NCBI RefSeq assembly: GCF_030371585.1
Contig: NZ_JAUDCE010000002.1
DNA length: 64,000 nt
Direction: 5' to 3' (one strand)
Source: Megamonas hypermegale_A
Lineage (GTDB): Bacteria; Bacillota; Negativicutes; Selenomonadales; Selenomonadaceae
Positions 35,003 through 44,299 of the stretch are shown piece by piece. Each line of letters begins with the position of its first letter. Position 1 is the first letter of the stretch. The notes below the pieces were generated by a model. It was not told where the DNA came from and ran no database searches. It saw only the letters and a list, made by a program, of their open reading frames with translations. The translations under genes and the position numbers were made by a program.

Positions 35003-36085
35003 TTGCCTAAATCCCGCCCGAAATGGTTTCAGCCCGACATATTTTCCCCGCCTAGCGTGAATAATGCCGATTTTACCGTATTCAGTCAGAACTTCCCGCC
35101 GAAGGAAAATCAAAATCCGCCGCCTGCCGTCAGCAACACTTCTGCCGCGCAGGATATTTCGCTGAAAGAAGCGCTCTGGCAGGAAATACACCAGTTTAAA
35201 GCAGAAAAGCTTTACGCGGAGGCGCTGTCGTGCTTTCACACACTGTTTGAAAAAAAATCTGCCGACAATTACACATTTTATGAACTGGCCGATATTTATT
35301 TCTTAATGAACGATTACACGCGCAGTCTAAACTGGCTGCAAAAATTCCAAACGGCTGAGCCGGAAAACGGCAAAGGCTTTCTATTGCAAGCGCGTATTTT
35401 TCTCCAACTGGGCAAAAAAGACGACGCTCTTTCTGTCGTAAGTCAGCTTTTTTCCCGCAAAATAAAAATCGATGAAGAAGAAGATTTGCAAAAGCTGGAC
35501 CGGCTCATAAGCCGCCTGAAAAAAATCTTTAAAGCCGATAAACTGCTGCGCCGCTGTCCTGATATAAACACGTACGAAAAACAGCGCCGCCACAGTCTGA
35601 AAAATAATTCCGCCGTCAAAACCGTACCTGCCGAGTCAGATGATACAGCCGGTACAATTATCGAAAGGACTACCATGCCAACATCAAATTCACCGGTCAA
35701 TCCCCATCTTTGCGCCGCCCTAAACCGTATCTGGGATATGCAGGCGGCCAATCAGGAAGACACGAAAAACATCTTGAATTATTCCGCCGAAGATATCGGC
35801 AATGCCGTTATGCAGCAGGTTCTGTCATATAAAAAGAAAATCTGGCTGTTTAACTATCTTGCCGATGTCTTCCGCAGCCACAACAATTTAAAAACGGCGC
35901 TGTATCTGCTTCGGCAGGCACTGCTGCTTGATGATGAAAACGAAATTGTTTTGAAAAATCTCGGATATCTTCTGTACAAAAACGGCGAATACAAAGCCGC
36001 TTCGGCTGTTTTAGAAGATATAACCGTAAAGGATTTTGCCGTTTCAGACTTAATCCGTCAATGTCGCAACTTAGAAAGTGAATGA
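35003..36085 (+). CDS. TPR-repeat protein of unknown function
   Basis: A 360-residue protein I cannot name. After a proline-rich N-terminal stretch (about 1-50), helical pairs of the tetratricopeptide type are recognisable: AEALSCFHTLFEKKSADNYT, YFLMNDYTRSLNWLQKFQ, and near the C-terminus LKTALYLLRQALLLDDENEI and LGYLLYKNGEYKAASAVL. The middle (about 170-250) is basic and probably disordered. No signal peptide. TTG start with GGAGG upstream. It sits between comF and comEA, so a link to competence is possible only by position. Confidence 0.72.
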   Translation: MPKSRPKWFQPDIFSPPSVNNADFTVFSQNFPPKENQNPPPAVSNTSAAQDISLKEALWQEIHQFKAEKLYAEALSCFHTLFEKKSADNYTFYELADIYFLMNDYTRSLNWLQKFQTAEPENGKGFLLQARIFLQLGKKDDALSVVSQLFSRKIKIDEEEDLQKLDRLISRLKKIFKADKLLRRCPDINTYEKQRRHSLKNNSAVKTVPAESDDTAGTIIERTTMPTSNSPVNPHLCAALNRIWDMQAANQEDTKNILNYSAEDIGNAVMQQVLSYKKKIWLFNYLADVFRSHNNLKTALYLLRQALLLDDENEIVLKNLGYLLYKNGEYKAASAVLEDITVKDFAVSDLIRQCRNLESE

Positions 36086-36091
36086 TATATT

Positions 36092-36679
36092 ATGCCCATG
36101 TATAAAAAATCGCTCTGTATTTTACTGTTTATCGCCCTTGTCGCCGGCGGCAGCATATTTTACAATTACTCGGCTGAAGAGGAAATCGCACTTGACGAAC
36201 CGGCTGACACAGCGGGAACCGCCGCGGAAAAATATGAGGTTACCGTCTATGTGAGCGGCGAGGTCACCTCTCCCGGTGTCGTCACGCTCGACAGTTCCTG
36301 CCGCGTAAAGGATGCCATCAGTGCCTGCGGCGATTTTACACCGCTCGCCGACAAAAACGGCGTCAATCTGGCGCAGAAACTGACGGACGGTATGCAGATA
36401 AACGTACCGGCGCAAACAGCGCAGCAAAATACCGCCCAAACTCCCGCGCAAAATGCCAAATCCGCGCCGAGTTCCTCCGGCAATGCCGAAATCGTGAACA
36501 TCAATACGGCAACGAAAGAGCAGCTCGACACACTGCCGGGAGTAGGCCCTGCCACTGCCGACAAAATCATTGAATACCGCCAGACGAACGGGCCGTTCCA
36601 ATCCGTTGAGGACATCAAAAACGTGCGCGGCATCGGCGATGCCAAATTTTCCAAAATGCAAAGTAGGATACGAATATGA
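36092..36679 (+). CDS. comEA: Competence protein ComEA (helix-hairpin-helix DNA receptor)
   Basis: Membrane-anchored DNA receptor for transformation. One N-terminal transmembrane helix (LCILLFIALVAGGSIFYN), a SLBB/ubiquitin-like domain (YEVTVYVSGEVTSPGVVTL, about 48-110), a low-complexity linker rich in Gln/Ala/Pro, and the C-terminal HhH pair EIVNINTATKEQLDTLPGVG and NVRGIGDAKF. Length 195 and domain order are as in Bacillus ComEA. It overlaps comEC by four bases (ATGA), so the receptor and channel are made together. Confidence 0.93.
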   Translation: MPMYKKSLCILLFIALVAGGSIFYNYSAEEEIALDEPADTAGTAAEKYEVTVYVSGEVTSPGVVTLDSSCRVKDAISACGDFTPLADKNGVNLAQKLTDGMQINVPAQTAQQNTAQTPAQNAKSAPSSSGNAEIVNINTATKEQLDTLPGVGPATADKIIEYRQTNGPFQSVEDIKNVRGIGDAKFSKMQSRIRI

Positions 36680-39057
36680 TGAATATACAGTACGGGCAAT
36701 ACCCTTTATTATTTTTAAACAGTTTAATATTCTGTTACAGCTTAGGCATTTATGGCGCAGAGAAATACACTCTGCCCCATAAATGCCTTTTTTTATTACT
36801 TATTGTTAATTTCTGCCTTGCTGTCTATCTCATGCTGAAAAAACATCATCTGACCTTCGTTCCCGTCGTGTTCATCTTCCTGCTGCTCGGTCAGCTTGCC
36901 GGTTCCGCCGCATTTTCCGTATCCGCCGACAAAATCAGCCGCTGGGAAAACAAATCTCTGACGGTTGAAGGCACTGTCTGTGAAGAACCCTCCGTCCGTC
37001 AGGATAACAGCGGTATCTACCACCTGTCATATATTATCGACACGCAGAAAATCATCCAAAAAAATCAGACGCAAAGTGCCAGCGGCAAAATCTATATCTA
37101 TAAAAAACAGAAAAATCTATCTTCCCTTGCCAAAATCGGCGATACCGTCTCCGTATCCGGCACGCTCCGCCAGATACACGGCTACCACAATCCCGGTCAG
37201 ATAAACCGCGAACTGCGCGCCCGCCAACTGGGAATTTACGGCTTCATTTCCGCCGGTAAAGCCGATATAAACATAATCAACCCGGCTGCTGGTTTTAATC
37301 TGAACCAATTCAGCGCCGACTTGCGCCATAAAATTTTAAACACTCTGCTTTCCGTCATGCCGTCAGATGACGCTTATATGATTTTCGCCATGCTCTTTGG
37401 CGGCTACAGCAATATTCCCGCTGAACTGCTCGAAGCATTCTCGCTCACCGGCATTATTCACATTCTGTCCGTTTCCGGCTCACATATCAGCCTTATCGCC
37501 GGTTTTCTGCTAAGCTTAGGCCGTCTGTTTCGCCTGCCCCGCAGTTTAAATCTTCTGCTGTTAATTATCATCATATCTTTCTACGCCTTCTTGTGCGGCT
37601 GCACCGCTCCCGTAATCCGCGCCGCCGTCATGGGCATACTGACGGCCGCCGCTCTTACCCTGCAAAAATCGCATGAAGCCGCCCATCTTTTGAGCATTAC
37701 GGCGCTCATCATGCTGCTTATCAGCCCTCTGCTGCTTTTCGATATCAGCTTCCAGCTGTCTTTTGCCTCCACCGCTGGTCTTGTCTACCTAATGTCTTTT
37801 TTTAGACAGAAACTTCATTTTCTGCCCCGTTTCATTGCCGACAATATCGCCCTGACTGCCAGCGCGCAAGTCATGACACTGCCCTTAATCGCCTGGTATT
37901 TCAATTCACTGTCGCCAAGCAGCCTGATAGCCAACCTAATCGCCGTGCCGCTACTCGAATTCATCATCATTTTGAGCCTTGGCGGCTGCCTTATTTTATT
38001 TCTGCCGTTCATCGCCAAAATATTATTTATTTCCTCCAGTTTAATTCTCGGTCTTGCCAATATGTTCACCCTGCATATCGCCGCCCTGCCCTTTGCATCA
38101 GTTTATATCCCGACACTGCCGTTTATCTGCGTCGCCGTTTACTATCTCATACTATTCATCATTTTCAACCGCAAAGCAGGGACGTTTTGCTGGAAAATAA
38201 TCCACCGTTACCGCTTCGGCGTAGCCACATTATCATTAATCGGCCTGCTTTTCAGTGCGTATCTTATATTTAAGCCGCACGACCTGCAAATTCACTTTAT
38301 CGACGTCGGTCAAGGAGACTGCATACTCGTCATCACGCCGCAGCACAAAGCCGTCATGATTGATACGGGCGGCTCCGTCAATTCCGATTTCGATATCGGA
38401 GCGCGCGTCGACCTGCCCTACTTGCGCCATTACGGCATTACGAAGCTCGATTACCTCATACTCTCCCATGCCGACGCCGACCATGCCGCAGGTGCATACG
38501 CCATCATACAGAAAATCCCCGTAAATCACTTCATTATCGCCAATCAGCCGCTGAAAGAATACCGCAAAGTATTGAAACTTCCGCCTGACAGTCAAATACT
38601 GAACCAAGCCGTCACTGCCCGAACCGATATGCAGTTCACACTCGACGGCGTTCAGTTTCAATTTCTCCGCGCCAACGAAAATCCTTCATTAAATACTGGC
38701 AATGCCGCTTCAAATGTACTAAAATTATCCTATCACAACTTTTCCGCGCTGTTTACCGGCGACCTGCCCGAGAAGCAGGAACATGAACTTATACAAAACC
38801 GCTCCGATTTGCAGTCCACCGTTTTAAAAATAGCCCATCACGGTTCAAAAACATCTTCCAGTGCGGAATTTCTGCAAAATGTAAAACCGCACTTTGCTGT
38901 CATCTCCGTCGGCAAATACAACAGCTTCAACCATCCCAGCCCCGAAGTCATTGAGCGGCTCGACAAACTGCAAATTCCGATTTACAGAACCGATACAAAC
39001 GGCGCGGTTGTATTTTCCACTGACGGGTATAAATTGAAAATAGATACGTTTAGTTAA
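36676..39057 (+). CDS. comEC: DNA uptake channel protein ComEC/Rec2
   Basis: Polytopic membrane protein forming the inner-membrane channel for single-stranded DNA. The 793 residues include an N-terminal OB-like DUF4131 part, the Competence domain with about eight helices (from roughly residue 210), and a C-terminal metallo-beta-lactamase domain with IDVGQGDCILV, MIDTGG, LSHADADHAAG and IAHHGSKTSS motifs that could degrade the non-transported strand. Full length and undamaged. The stop codon lies directly before repeat R1, which may serve as the transcript end. Confidence 0.93.
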   Translation: MMNIQYGQYPLLFLNSLIFCYSLGIYGAEKYTLPHKCLFLLLIVNFCLAVYLMLKKHHLTFVPVVFIFLLLGQLAGSAAFSVSADKISRWENKSLTVEGTVCEEPSVRQDNSGIYHLSYIIDTQKIIQKNQTQSASGKIYIYKKQKNLSSLAKIGDTVSVSGTLRQIHGYHNPGQINRELRARQLGIYGFISAGKADINIINPAAGFNLNQFSADLRHKILNTLLSVMPSDDAYMIFAMLFGGYSNIPAELLEAFSLTGIIHILSVSGSHISLIAGFLLSLGRLFRLPRSLNLLLLIIIISFYAFLCGCTAPVIRAAVMGILTAAALTLQKSHEAAHLLSITALIMLLISPLLLFDISFQLSFASTAGLVYLMSFFRQKLHFLPRFIADNIALTASAQVMTLPLIAWYFNSLSPSSLIANLIAVPLLEFIIILSLGGCLILFLPFIAKILFISSSLILGLANMFTLHIAALPFASVYIPTLPFICVAVYYLILFIIFNRKAGTFCWKIIHRYRFGVATLSLIGLLFSAYLIFKPHDLQIHFIDVGQGDCILVITPQHKAVMIDTGGSVNSDFDIGARVDLPYLRHYGITKLDYLILSHADADHAAGAYAIIQKIPVNHFIIANQPLKEYRKVLKLPPDSQILNQAVTARTDMQFTLDGVQFQFLRANENPSLNTGNAASNVLKLSYHNFSALFTGDLPEKQEHELIQNRSDLQSTVLKIAHHGSKTSSSAEFLQNVKPHFAVISVGKYNSFNHPSPEVIERLDKLQIPIYRTDTNGAVVFSTDGYKLKIDTFS

Positions 39058-39058
39058 T

Positions 39059-39592
39059 GTTCATTTTTCTTTTGAGGTCAAAAGAAAAACGAATAAAAGA
39101 ACGTGCCGTTCGGCGCAATATAAGATAAAGAGAATTAATTTCTTAATTTATACTTATATTGCGCCGGGCAATTTTTCTTTGAAGTCAAAGAAAAGTTGCC
39201 GAAAAAGAAACCTTTTAGTTCGTAGCCCACTAGAGATTTTCACTTTAAAAAGAATAATATTTAGATATAACGTTTAAAAACTCGCTTTGCTCAAACATTT
39301 AAACTAAAACCATATCTAAATATTATTCTTTTTAATAGCTAAAGCTACCGTGAAAATACTCTAAATGTGGATGACAATTTTAGCATGATTAGCAAACTTC
39401 AGTAAGAACAGCTCAATTTGTTCTCAGCTGGAACTAGAAGGCACGAGCCAAATTCCAAACGTTTCGAGCCGTTGTTCCGCCTGTTCATATACGAGAGCCA
39501 CGAAGGCCCGCCCAGTGCAGCGATAGCGAAACGTTAAAAGGTTTTTTCTTTTTGGTTCGTTTTTCTTTTGACCTTTCAAAAGAAAAATGAAC
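39059..39592 (+). repeat. Family R large structured non-coding repeat, copy R1
   Basis: A 534-bp element between comEC and holA, bounded by inverted ends GTTCATTTTTCTTTTGA and TCAAAAGAAAAATGAAC. Inside are the hairpin GTGCCGTTCGGCGC, an arm pair CAATATAAG / CTTATATTG, the hairpin GCAATTTTTCTTTG / CAAAGAAAAGTTGC, and a large stem-loop at 39233-39360 closed by GAGATTTTCAC / GTGAAAATACTC. The latter has a long inner stem (AGAATAATATTTAGATAT with its complement) and a capping loop around CTCGCTTTGCTC. Near the right end AACGTTTCG and CGAAACGTT can pair over about 80 bases. No credible ORF lies inside. Confidence 0.85.
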
Positions 39593-39613
39593 AATAACTC
39601 GAAAGGAATTTTT

Positions 39614-40630
39614 ATGAAATATAATGAAGCTATGCGGCAGCTTCAGCAAAAGAAACTGTCGCCTGTATATTTAATTTACGGCGAGGAAACATATCTTGCG
39701 GAAAAATTTCTGAAAGCCCTGCTTAAGCTTATTAATCCGCAAAATGATGCAGAAGCCGTGCAGTATTTCGATACCGCAAGCGATATCAAGGCGATTTTAC
39801 AGTCGCTTGACAGTTCGCCGTTTTTCAGCGAAAGAAACATCATCATCGCCAGCGATTTAAAAATTTTTCAGGACAAACTGTCTGACAAAGACAAACGCGA
39901 CGAACAGCAGTTCACAGACTACCTCGCCGCCATGCCGGAATACAGCATTTTAATCCTGCAATACCATAAAAATAAAATCGACAAACGGCGCAAATTATTC
40001 AAGACGATTGACAAATACGGCGTTATCGTGGAATGTGAAACGCTGAACTACTGGAACATAAACGACTGGCTCAATTCCCGCCTGCGCGAGCTGAACCTGC
40101 GCTTTGACCGCGAAGCCTACGCTTATTTTATCGAAGCCGTAAAATCCATGGACAAAATCTCACTCGGTTTTTTGGACCAGGAACTTGTCAAACTCACTTT
40201 ATACACCAATGAGAAATTCATCAACCGTCAAACGCTGGAACAGGTATTTTCCTCCATTCCCGAAATTTCCGCCTTCCGCCTCTGGGACAGCCTTTGCGAC
40301 AGAAATATTTCACTTGCGCTGGAATTATACCTGATACAAAAATCCGCCGGCGTCCACCCGCTTCGCCTGCTCGCGTTCCTCGTCCGCCAGGTACGCCAAA
40401 TGTGGCAGGTGAAAACGTATTTAAATGAAGGACAAAACGTAAAACAAATCGCTTCCGCCTTAAAACTCCATCCATTCATCACCGAAAAAATCGTCAAACA
40501 GACAAACAGCTTTTCCCTCGCTAAAATCGAACAGACACTGCAAAACCTCGCTTCTGCCGATTATAAATTAAAAACAGGCTCTGACGAACCAGCGCTTATG
40601 GAAAATATCTTAATTGAATTTTGCCGTTAA
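39614..40630 (+). CDS. holA: DNA polymerase III subunit delta
   Basis: Clamp-loader delta subunit that opens the sliding clamp. The N-terminal LSPVYLIYGEETYLAEKFL and the AAA+-like fold without ATP motifs are typical; LAFLVRQVRQMWQVKTYL lies in the collar region. The frame is open from 39587, inside the end of repeat R1; the ATG at 39614 with GAAAGGA six bases upstream gives a 338-residue protein of normal length and is preferred. Thus R1 ends about nine bases before the ribosome-binding site. comEC-holA is a common order in Firmicutes, here split by the repeat. Confidence 0.92.
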   Translation: MKYNEAMRQLQQKKLSPVYLIYGEETYLAEKFLKALLKLINPQNDAEAVQYFDTASDIKAILQSLDSSPFFSERNIIIASDLKIFQDKLSDKDKRDEQQFTDYLAAMPEYSILILQYHKNKIDKRRKLFKTIDKYGVIVECETLNYWNINDWLNSRLRELNLRFDREAYAYFIEAVKSMDKISLGFLDQELVKLTLYTNEKFINRQTLEQVFSSIPEISAFRLWDSLCDRNISLALELYLIQKSAGVHPLRLLAFLVRQVRQMWQVKTYLNEGQNVKQIASALKLHPFITEKIVKQTNSFSLAKIEQTLQNLASADYKLKTGSDEPALMENILIEFCR

Positions 40631-40667
40631 AATTTAACACTTATAAAATCTCAAGAGGTGAACCCAT

Positions 40668-41093
40668 TTGCATATTTCTTATACTGACAAAAAAATTTTT
40701 TCACCAGAACAAATCTCTGATTTATTCATATCCGTAAATTGGAATTTATCAGCTAAAAACCCGCAACGCTTACACAAAGCCTTATTAAATTCGCCAACTG
40801 TATTTACCGCATGGCACGAAAACAATTTAGTTGGTTTAGCCAGAGCAATTGATGATAACGAAATGACAGCATATATTCATTATGTACTTGTTCATCCGAA
40901 TTATCAGGGATTTGGGATAGCCCGCCATTTAGTAAATTTAATCAAAAATAAATACAGCAATTATTTATATATTGAATTAATGCCTGATGAAAGCAAAAAT
41001 GCTATATTTTATCAAAAATTGGGGTTTAAAATTGTATCTGATGGAGTACCGATGCAATTATGTCATGCTGAAAAATATATCCAAAATAAATAG
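40668..41093 (+). CDS. GNAT-family N-acetyltransferase
   Basis: A 141-residue acetyl-CoA-dependent acyltransferase of the GNAT fold. The acetyl-CoA loop is VHPNYQGFGIARHLVN (Q/RxxGxG/A form) near residue 81, followed by the beta-5 end YIELMPDESKNAIFYQKLGF. TTG start behind GAGGTGA. Codons are markedly richer in A and T than in holA next door. The acceptor substrate is unknown. It lies with the LysE-type gene between the inverted repeats R1 and R2. Confidence 0.85.
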   Translation: MHISYTDKKIFSPEQISDLFISVNWNLSAKNPQRLHKALLNSPTVFTAWHENNLVGLARAIDDNEMTAYIHYVLVHPNYQGFGIARHLVNLIKNKYSNYLYIELMPDESKNAIFYQKLGFKIVSDGVPMQLCHAEKYIQNK

Positions 41094-41118
41094 CTCTATA
41101 AAAAGCGGTGCTTGAAAT

Positions 41119-41748
41119 ATGTATACAATTTTCCTTCAAGGTTTATTATTCGGGCTGGCTTATGTTATGCCTATCGGTATGCAAAACATCTATATCATTA
41201 ATTCCGCCATGCAGAAAAACCGGCGTATCATCATTTTCACAACAGCAGTCGTAATATTTTTCGATATTTCACTAGCTGTCGGCTGCTATTTCGGCGTAGG
41301 CGTCCTGCTTGACCGGTATGTTTTTCTGCGTGAAGTTGTTATGCTTCTCGGCTCAATTATCATATTTTATATTGCTTACGGTTTATGGCGTTCCGACAGT
41401 GATTTTAAAATCACAGCAAACAGTAATCACAGTCTAATAAAAATTATCTCTGCCGCCTTTTCCGTTGCCTGGCTTAATCCGCAGGCAGTTATCGACGGTT
41501 CTCTGCTTCTGGGCAGTTTTAGAACAACACTTTCCGCAGACAATTCCGTTTATTTTCTCCTTGGTGTCTGCATCGCTTCCTGCATATGGTTTTCCTTTCT
41601 TTCCTTTATTGCTCATAAATTCATTGAAAAATTTCGCAAACTGGCAAAATACATCAACCTTTCATGCGCCGTTATCCTTTTCTTATATGGAGTAAAACTT
41701 TTATACACTTTTTTATCAGAGATAATTCATTGTTCATTTTTCTTTTGA
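41119..41748 (+). CDS. LysE/ArgO-family amino acid exporter
   Basis: A 209-residue membrane protein with about six helices; LysE-family members export basic amino acids. The start GLAYVMPIGMQNIYIINSAM is the family hallmark (P-G/I-x-Q-N region), and SVAWLNPQAVIDGSLLLG is the conserved second signature; both fit the ArgO/LysE branch. The last residues HCSFFF and the stop codon are encoded by the end of repeat R2 (from 41732), so the original C-terminus has been replaced or slightly altered. Substrate is inferred only at family level. Confidence 0.85.
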   Translation: MYTIFLQGLLFGLAYVMPIGMQNIYIINSAMQKNRRIIIFTTAVVIFFDISLAVGCYFGVGVLLDRYVFLREVVMLLGSIIIFYIAYGLWRSDSDFKITANSNHSLIKIISAAFSVAWLNPQAVIDGSLLLGSFRTTLSADNSVYFLLGVCIASCIWFSFLSFIAHKFIEKFRKLAKYINLSCAVILFLYGVKLLYTFLSEIIHCSFFF

Positions 41749-42262
41749 AAGGTCAAAAGAAAAACGAACCAAAAAGAAAAAACCTTTTAACGTTTCGCTA
41801 CCGCTGCACTGGGCAAGCCTTCGTAGCTCTTCTCTAAAAACAGACAGCACAGTGGCTCGAAACATTTGGAATTTGGCTCGTGCCTTCCATTTCCAGTAAG
41901 AACTTAATTTGAGCTGTTAACACTACAATTTGCTAGCCATACTAAAACTATCATCCACATTTAGAGCATTTTCACAGTAGCTTTAGCTATTAAAAATAAA
42001 ATTTATTAGATGTGTTTTTAGTTCAAATGTTTGAGCGTTAGCGAGTTTTTGAACGTTACAGCTAAGAAATTTTATTTTTAAAGTGAAAATCTCTAGTGGG
42101 CTACGAACTAAAGGGTTTCTTTTTCGGCAACTTTTCTTTGCCCTCAAAGAAAAATTGCCCGGCGCAATATAAGAATAAATTAAGAAATAGTTATCTTTAA
42201 CATATATTGTGCCGAACGGCACTTTTTTTATTCTTTTTTGACCTTTCAAAAGAAAAATGAAC
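41732..42262 (-). repeat. Family R large structured non-coding repeat, copy R2 (inverted)
   Basis: A 531-bp copy in opposite orientation to R1, with complete ends GTTCATTTTTCTTTTGA on both sides. The large stem-loop spans 41964-42093. Its inner stem differs in sequence from R1 yet still pairs (minus strand AAAATAAAATTT with AAATTTTATTTT), and the cap changes from GTTTAAA/TTTAAAC to GTTCAAA/TTTGAAC, a paired change. It overlaps the last codons of the LysE-type gene and fills most of the 602-base gap to aroF. Confidence 0.85.
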
Positions 42263-42310
42263 GTAAACTTTTATCATATATTGTGCCGCATCGGCAGTAT
42301 TCATATTATA

Positions 42311-42345
42311 AAAAGCTCCTGTTCATATACTAAACAGGAGCTTTT
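42311..42345 (-). terminator. Terminator after aroF
   Basis: The perfect stem AAAAGCTCCTGTT / AACAGGAGCTTTT with T-tracts on either side, just past the aroF stop. Confidence 0.85.
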
Positions 42346-42350
42346 TATTC

Positions 42351-43388
42351 TTAGTCTTTGGTATAATCAGTGAACAGATTTTCTGCTTTCATGAAATCGG
42401 AGATTTTATATACACCGCGCATTACTTCGGCATAATTTTCCGGTGTCAAAGACTGCGGTCCGTCGGAGAGTGCTTTTGCCGGATTTGGATGTACTTCTAT
42501 GATAAGTCCGTCTGCACCTGCGGCAATCGCTGCAAAACTCATCGGTTTAACCATTCTCCATTTGCCTGTACCATGGCTCGGGTCGACGATAATCGGCAGA
42601 TGGCTGAGATGTTTAACAGCCGCTACAGCACTCATATCGAGCGTATTTCTCGTATACGTTTCATACGTGCGGATACCGCGTTCGCATAAGATTACGTTCG
42701 GGTTACCTTCATTCATAATATATTCGGCAGCATTAAGCCATTCATCAAGCGTTGCGGCAAGACCGCGTTTGAGCATTACCGGCTTATTGCATCTGCCTAC
42801 TTCCTTGAGCAGGCGGAAGTTCTGCATATTTCTTGCGCCGATTTGCAAAAGGTCGGCATACTGCGCTACAGTCTGTACGGCTTCAACTTCCGTTACTTCC
42901 GTTACGACTTTAAGACCGGTGATTTCTCTCGCTTCCGCCAGATATTCAAGACCTTTTTCTTCTAATCCCTGGAAGGAATACGGAGATGTACGCGGTTTGT
43001 ATGCACCGCCGCGCAGAAACTGTGCGCCGCCGGCTTTAACGATTTTTGCCGCTTCCAAAAGCTGTTCGCGCGATTCAACGGCGCAAGGACCTGCCATTAC
43101 AACGACATTGCCGTCGCCGATTTTCACACCGTCAACATCGACAACCGTATTGGCCGGATGGAATTCGCGGCTTGCCAGCTTGTAGCTTTTGGAAATAGCC
43201 ACTGTCTGTTCAACGCCGTCCATTGCTTCTACAGCAAGAGAGCTCATTTTGCGTTTGTCTCCGATAACGCCGACGATTTTCTGCTGTGCGCCTTCCATTA
43301 TTTTGGCTGTTAAGCCGACACCTTCTATTGCTTCCACTACAGCCTGAATATTTTCATTGCTCGCATCCGGGTTCATAATTACTACCAT
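42351..43388 (-). CDS. aroF: 3-deoxy-7-phosphoheptulonate synthase (DAHP synthase)
   Basis: First enzyme of aromatic amino acid synthesis, joining PEP and erythrose 4-phosphate. It is the AroA-I-beta/KDO8PS-like type: an N-terminal ferredoxin-like regulatory domain (about 1-70, MNPDASNENIQAVVEAIE), then the barrel with VVMAGPCAVESREQLL, GGAYKPRTSPYSFQG, LKRGLAATLDEWL and IVDPSHGTGKW motifs. The 345 residues match this fused form, where the N-domain gives feedback inhibition by tyrosine or phenylalanine in relatives. It follows pheA by 35 bases and shares the T-box leader. Confidence 0.95.
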   Translation of the reverse strand: MVVIMNPDASNENIQAVVEAIEGVGLTAKIMEGAQQKIVGVIGDKRKMSSLAVEAMDGVEQTVAISKSYKLASREFHPANTVVDVDGVKIGDGNVVVMAGPCAVESREQLLEAAKIVKAGGAQFLRGGAYKPRTSPYSFQGLEEKGLEYLAEAREITGLKVVTEVTEVEAVQTVAQYADLLQIGARNMQNFRLLKEVGRCNKPVMLKRGLAATLDEWLNAAEYIMNEGNPNVILCERGIRTYETYTRNTLDMSAVAAVKHLSHLPIIVDPSHGTGKWRMVKPMSFAAIAAGADGLIIEVHPNPAKALSDGPQSLTPENYAEVMRGVYKISDFMKAENLFTDYTKD

Positions 43389-43423
43389 TATATATTACCT
43401 CTTTTCATTGATTTTAATTTATA

Positions 43424-44263
43424 TTAATTAACGCTTCCCCGAAAAACGGGAAAAGCACCAAGATTTTTCAGCCAGAAACATTTTGCCGCGGCCGCCGTCA
43501 AAGCTTCCTGTAAAATATCCTCTTTTACATCGACATCTATCTCAATAAAGAAAATATATTCGCCGAGCCCTGTGCGCGCCGGACGGGACTCTATGCGCGT
43601 CATATTGACTTTCCGTTTGGCAAAGTCGCCTAAAAGTTCATACAGACTGCCTGCTCTGCCGTCAATCTGGCAGATAAGCATCATGTTGGCAGGCGAAGCC
43701 AGTTTTTCACCGTGCTCTTTTTTCGTGAGCAATATAAATCGGGTGAAATTATCCTCTCTATCCTGAATATCGCTATCTATGAGCTTTAATCCGTATAAAT
43801 CACCTGCCGATTTCGTAGCAATCGCCGCATAACCGCTGCCCAGACGGCTGACTTTTTCCGCTGCTCTCGCCGTACTCGCCACAGCCTCTGTCTTTACCTG
43901 CGGATAATGCGTTTTCAGATACTGTCTGCACTGTGCCAGCGGCTGAGCATGCGATATAATCGTATGAATAGGCACGTTTTCATCTTTGACGAGCAGCTGA
44001 TTATGTACGCTCCAGACAAGTTCCGCCTCGATTTGCAAATCCACGTCGTGTGCCAATGTGTCCAGCGTAATCCGCACGGAACCTTCAATCGAATTTTCCA
44101 CCGGCACTAAACAATAATCCACGTCATCCTCATCTACGGCTCTGATTGCATCGTAAATCGTATCGCAAGCGACAAGTTCCATATCCTTTTTGCTTATCCT
44201 ATTCATGCAAAGCGCCGCTTCCTCACTGTTTGTGCCGTGCGGTCCCAAAAAAGCCAGTTTCAA
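43424..44263 (-). CDS. pheA: Prephenate dehydratase
   Basis: Converts prephenate to phenylpyruvate, the committed phenylalanine step. The PDT domain starts LAFLGPHGTNSEEAAL and carries the catalytic TRF in DNFTRFILL; a C-terminal ACT domain has ESRPARTGLGEYIFF, the phenylalanine-binding ESRP motif. No chorismate mutase part is fused. The frame is open to an ATG at 44281, but AAAGGAGG would lie inside it; the TTG at 44263, seven bases after that site, is the better start (279 residues). First gene behind the T-box. Confidence 0.94.
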   Translation of the reverse strand: MKLAFLGPHGTNSEEAALCMNRISKKDMELVACDTIYDAIRAVDEDDVDYCLVPVENSIEGSVRITLDTLAHDVDLQIEAELVWSVHNQLLVKDENVPIHTIISHAQPLAQCRQYLKTHYPQVKTEAVASTARAAEKVSRLGSGYAAIATKSAGDLYGLKLIDSDIQDREDNFTRFILLTKKEHGEKLASPANMMLICQIDGRAGSLYELLGDFAKRKVNMTRIESRPARTGLGEYIFFIEIDVDVKEDILQEALTAAAAKCFWLKNLGAFPVFRGSVN

Positions 44264-44299
44264 ACAAATTCCTCCTTTCATGTCTTTATAAAAAATAAA

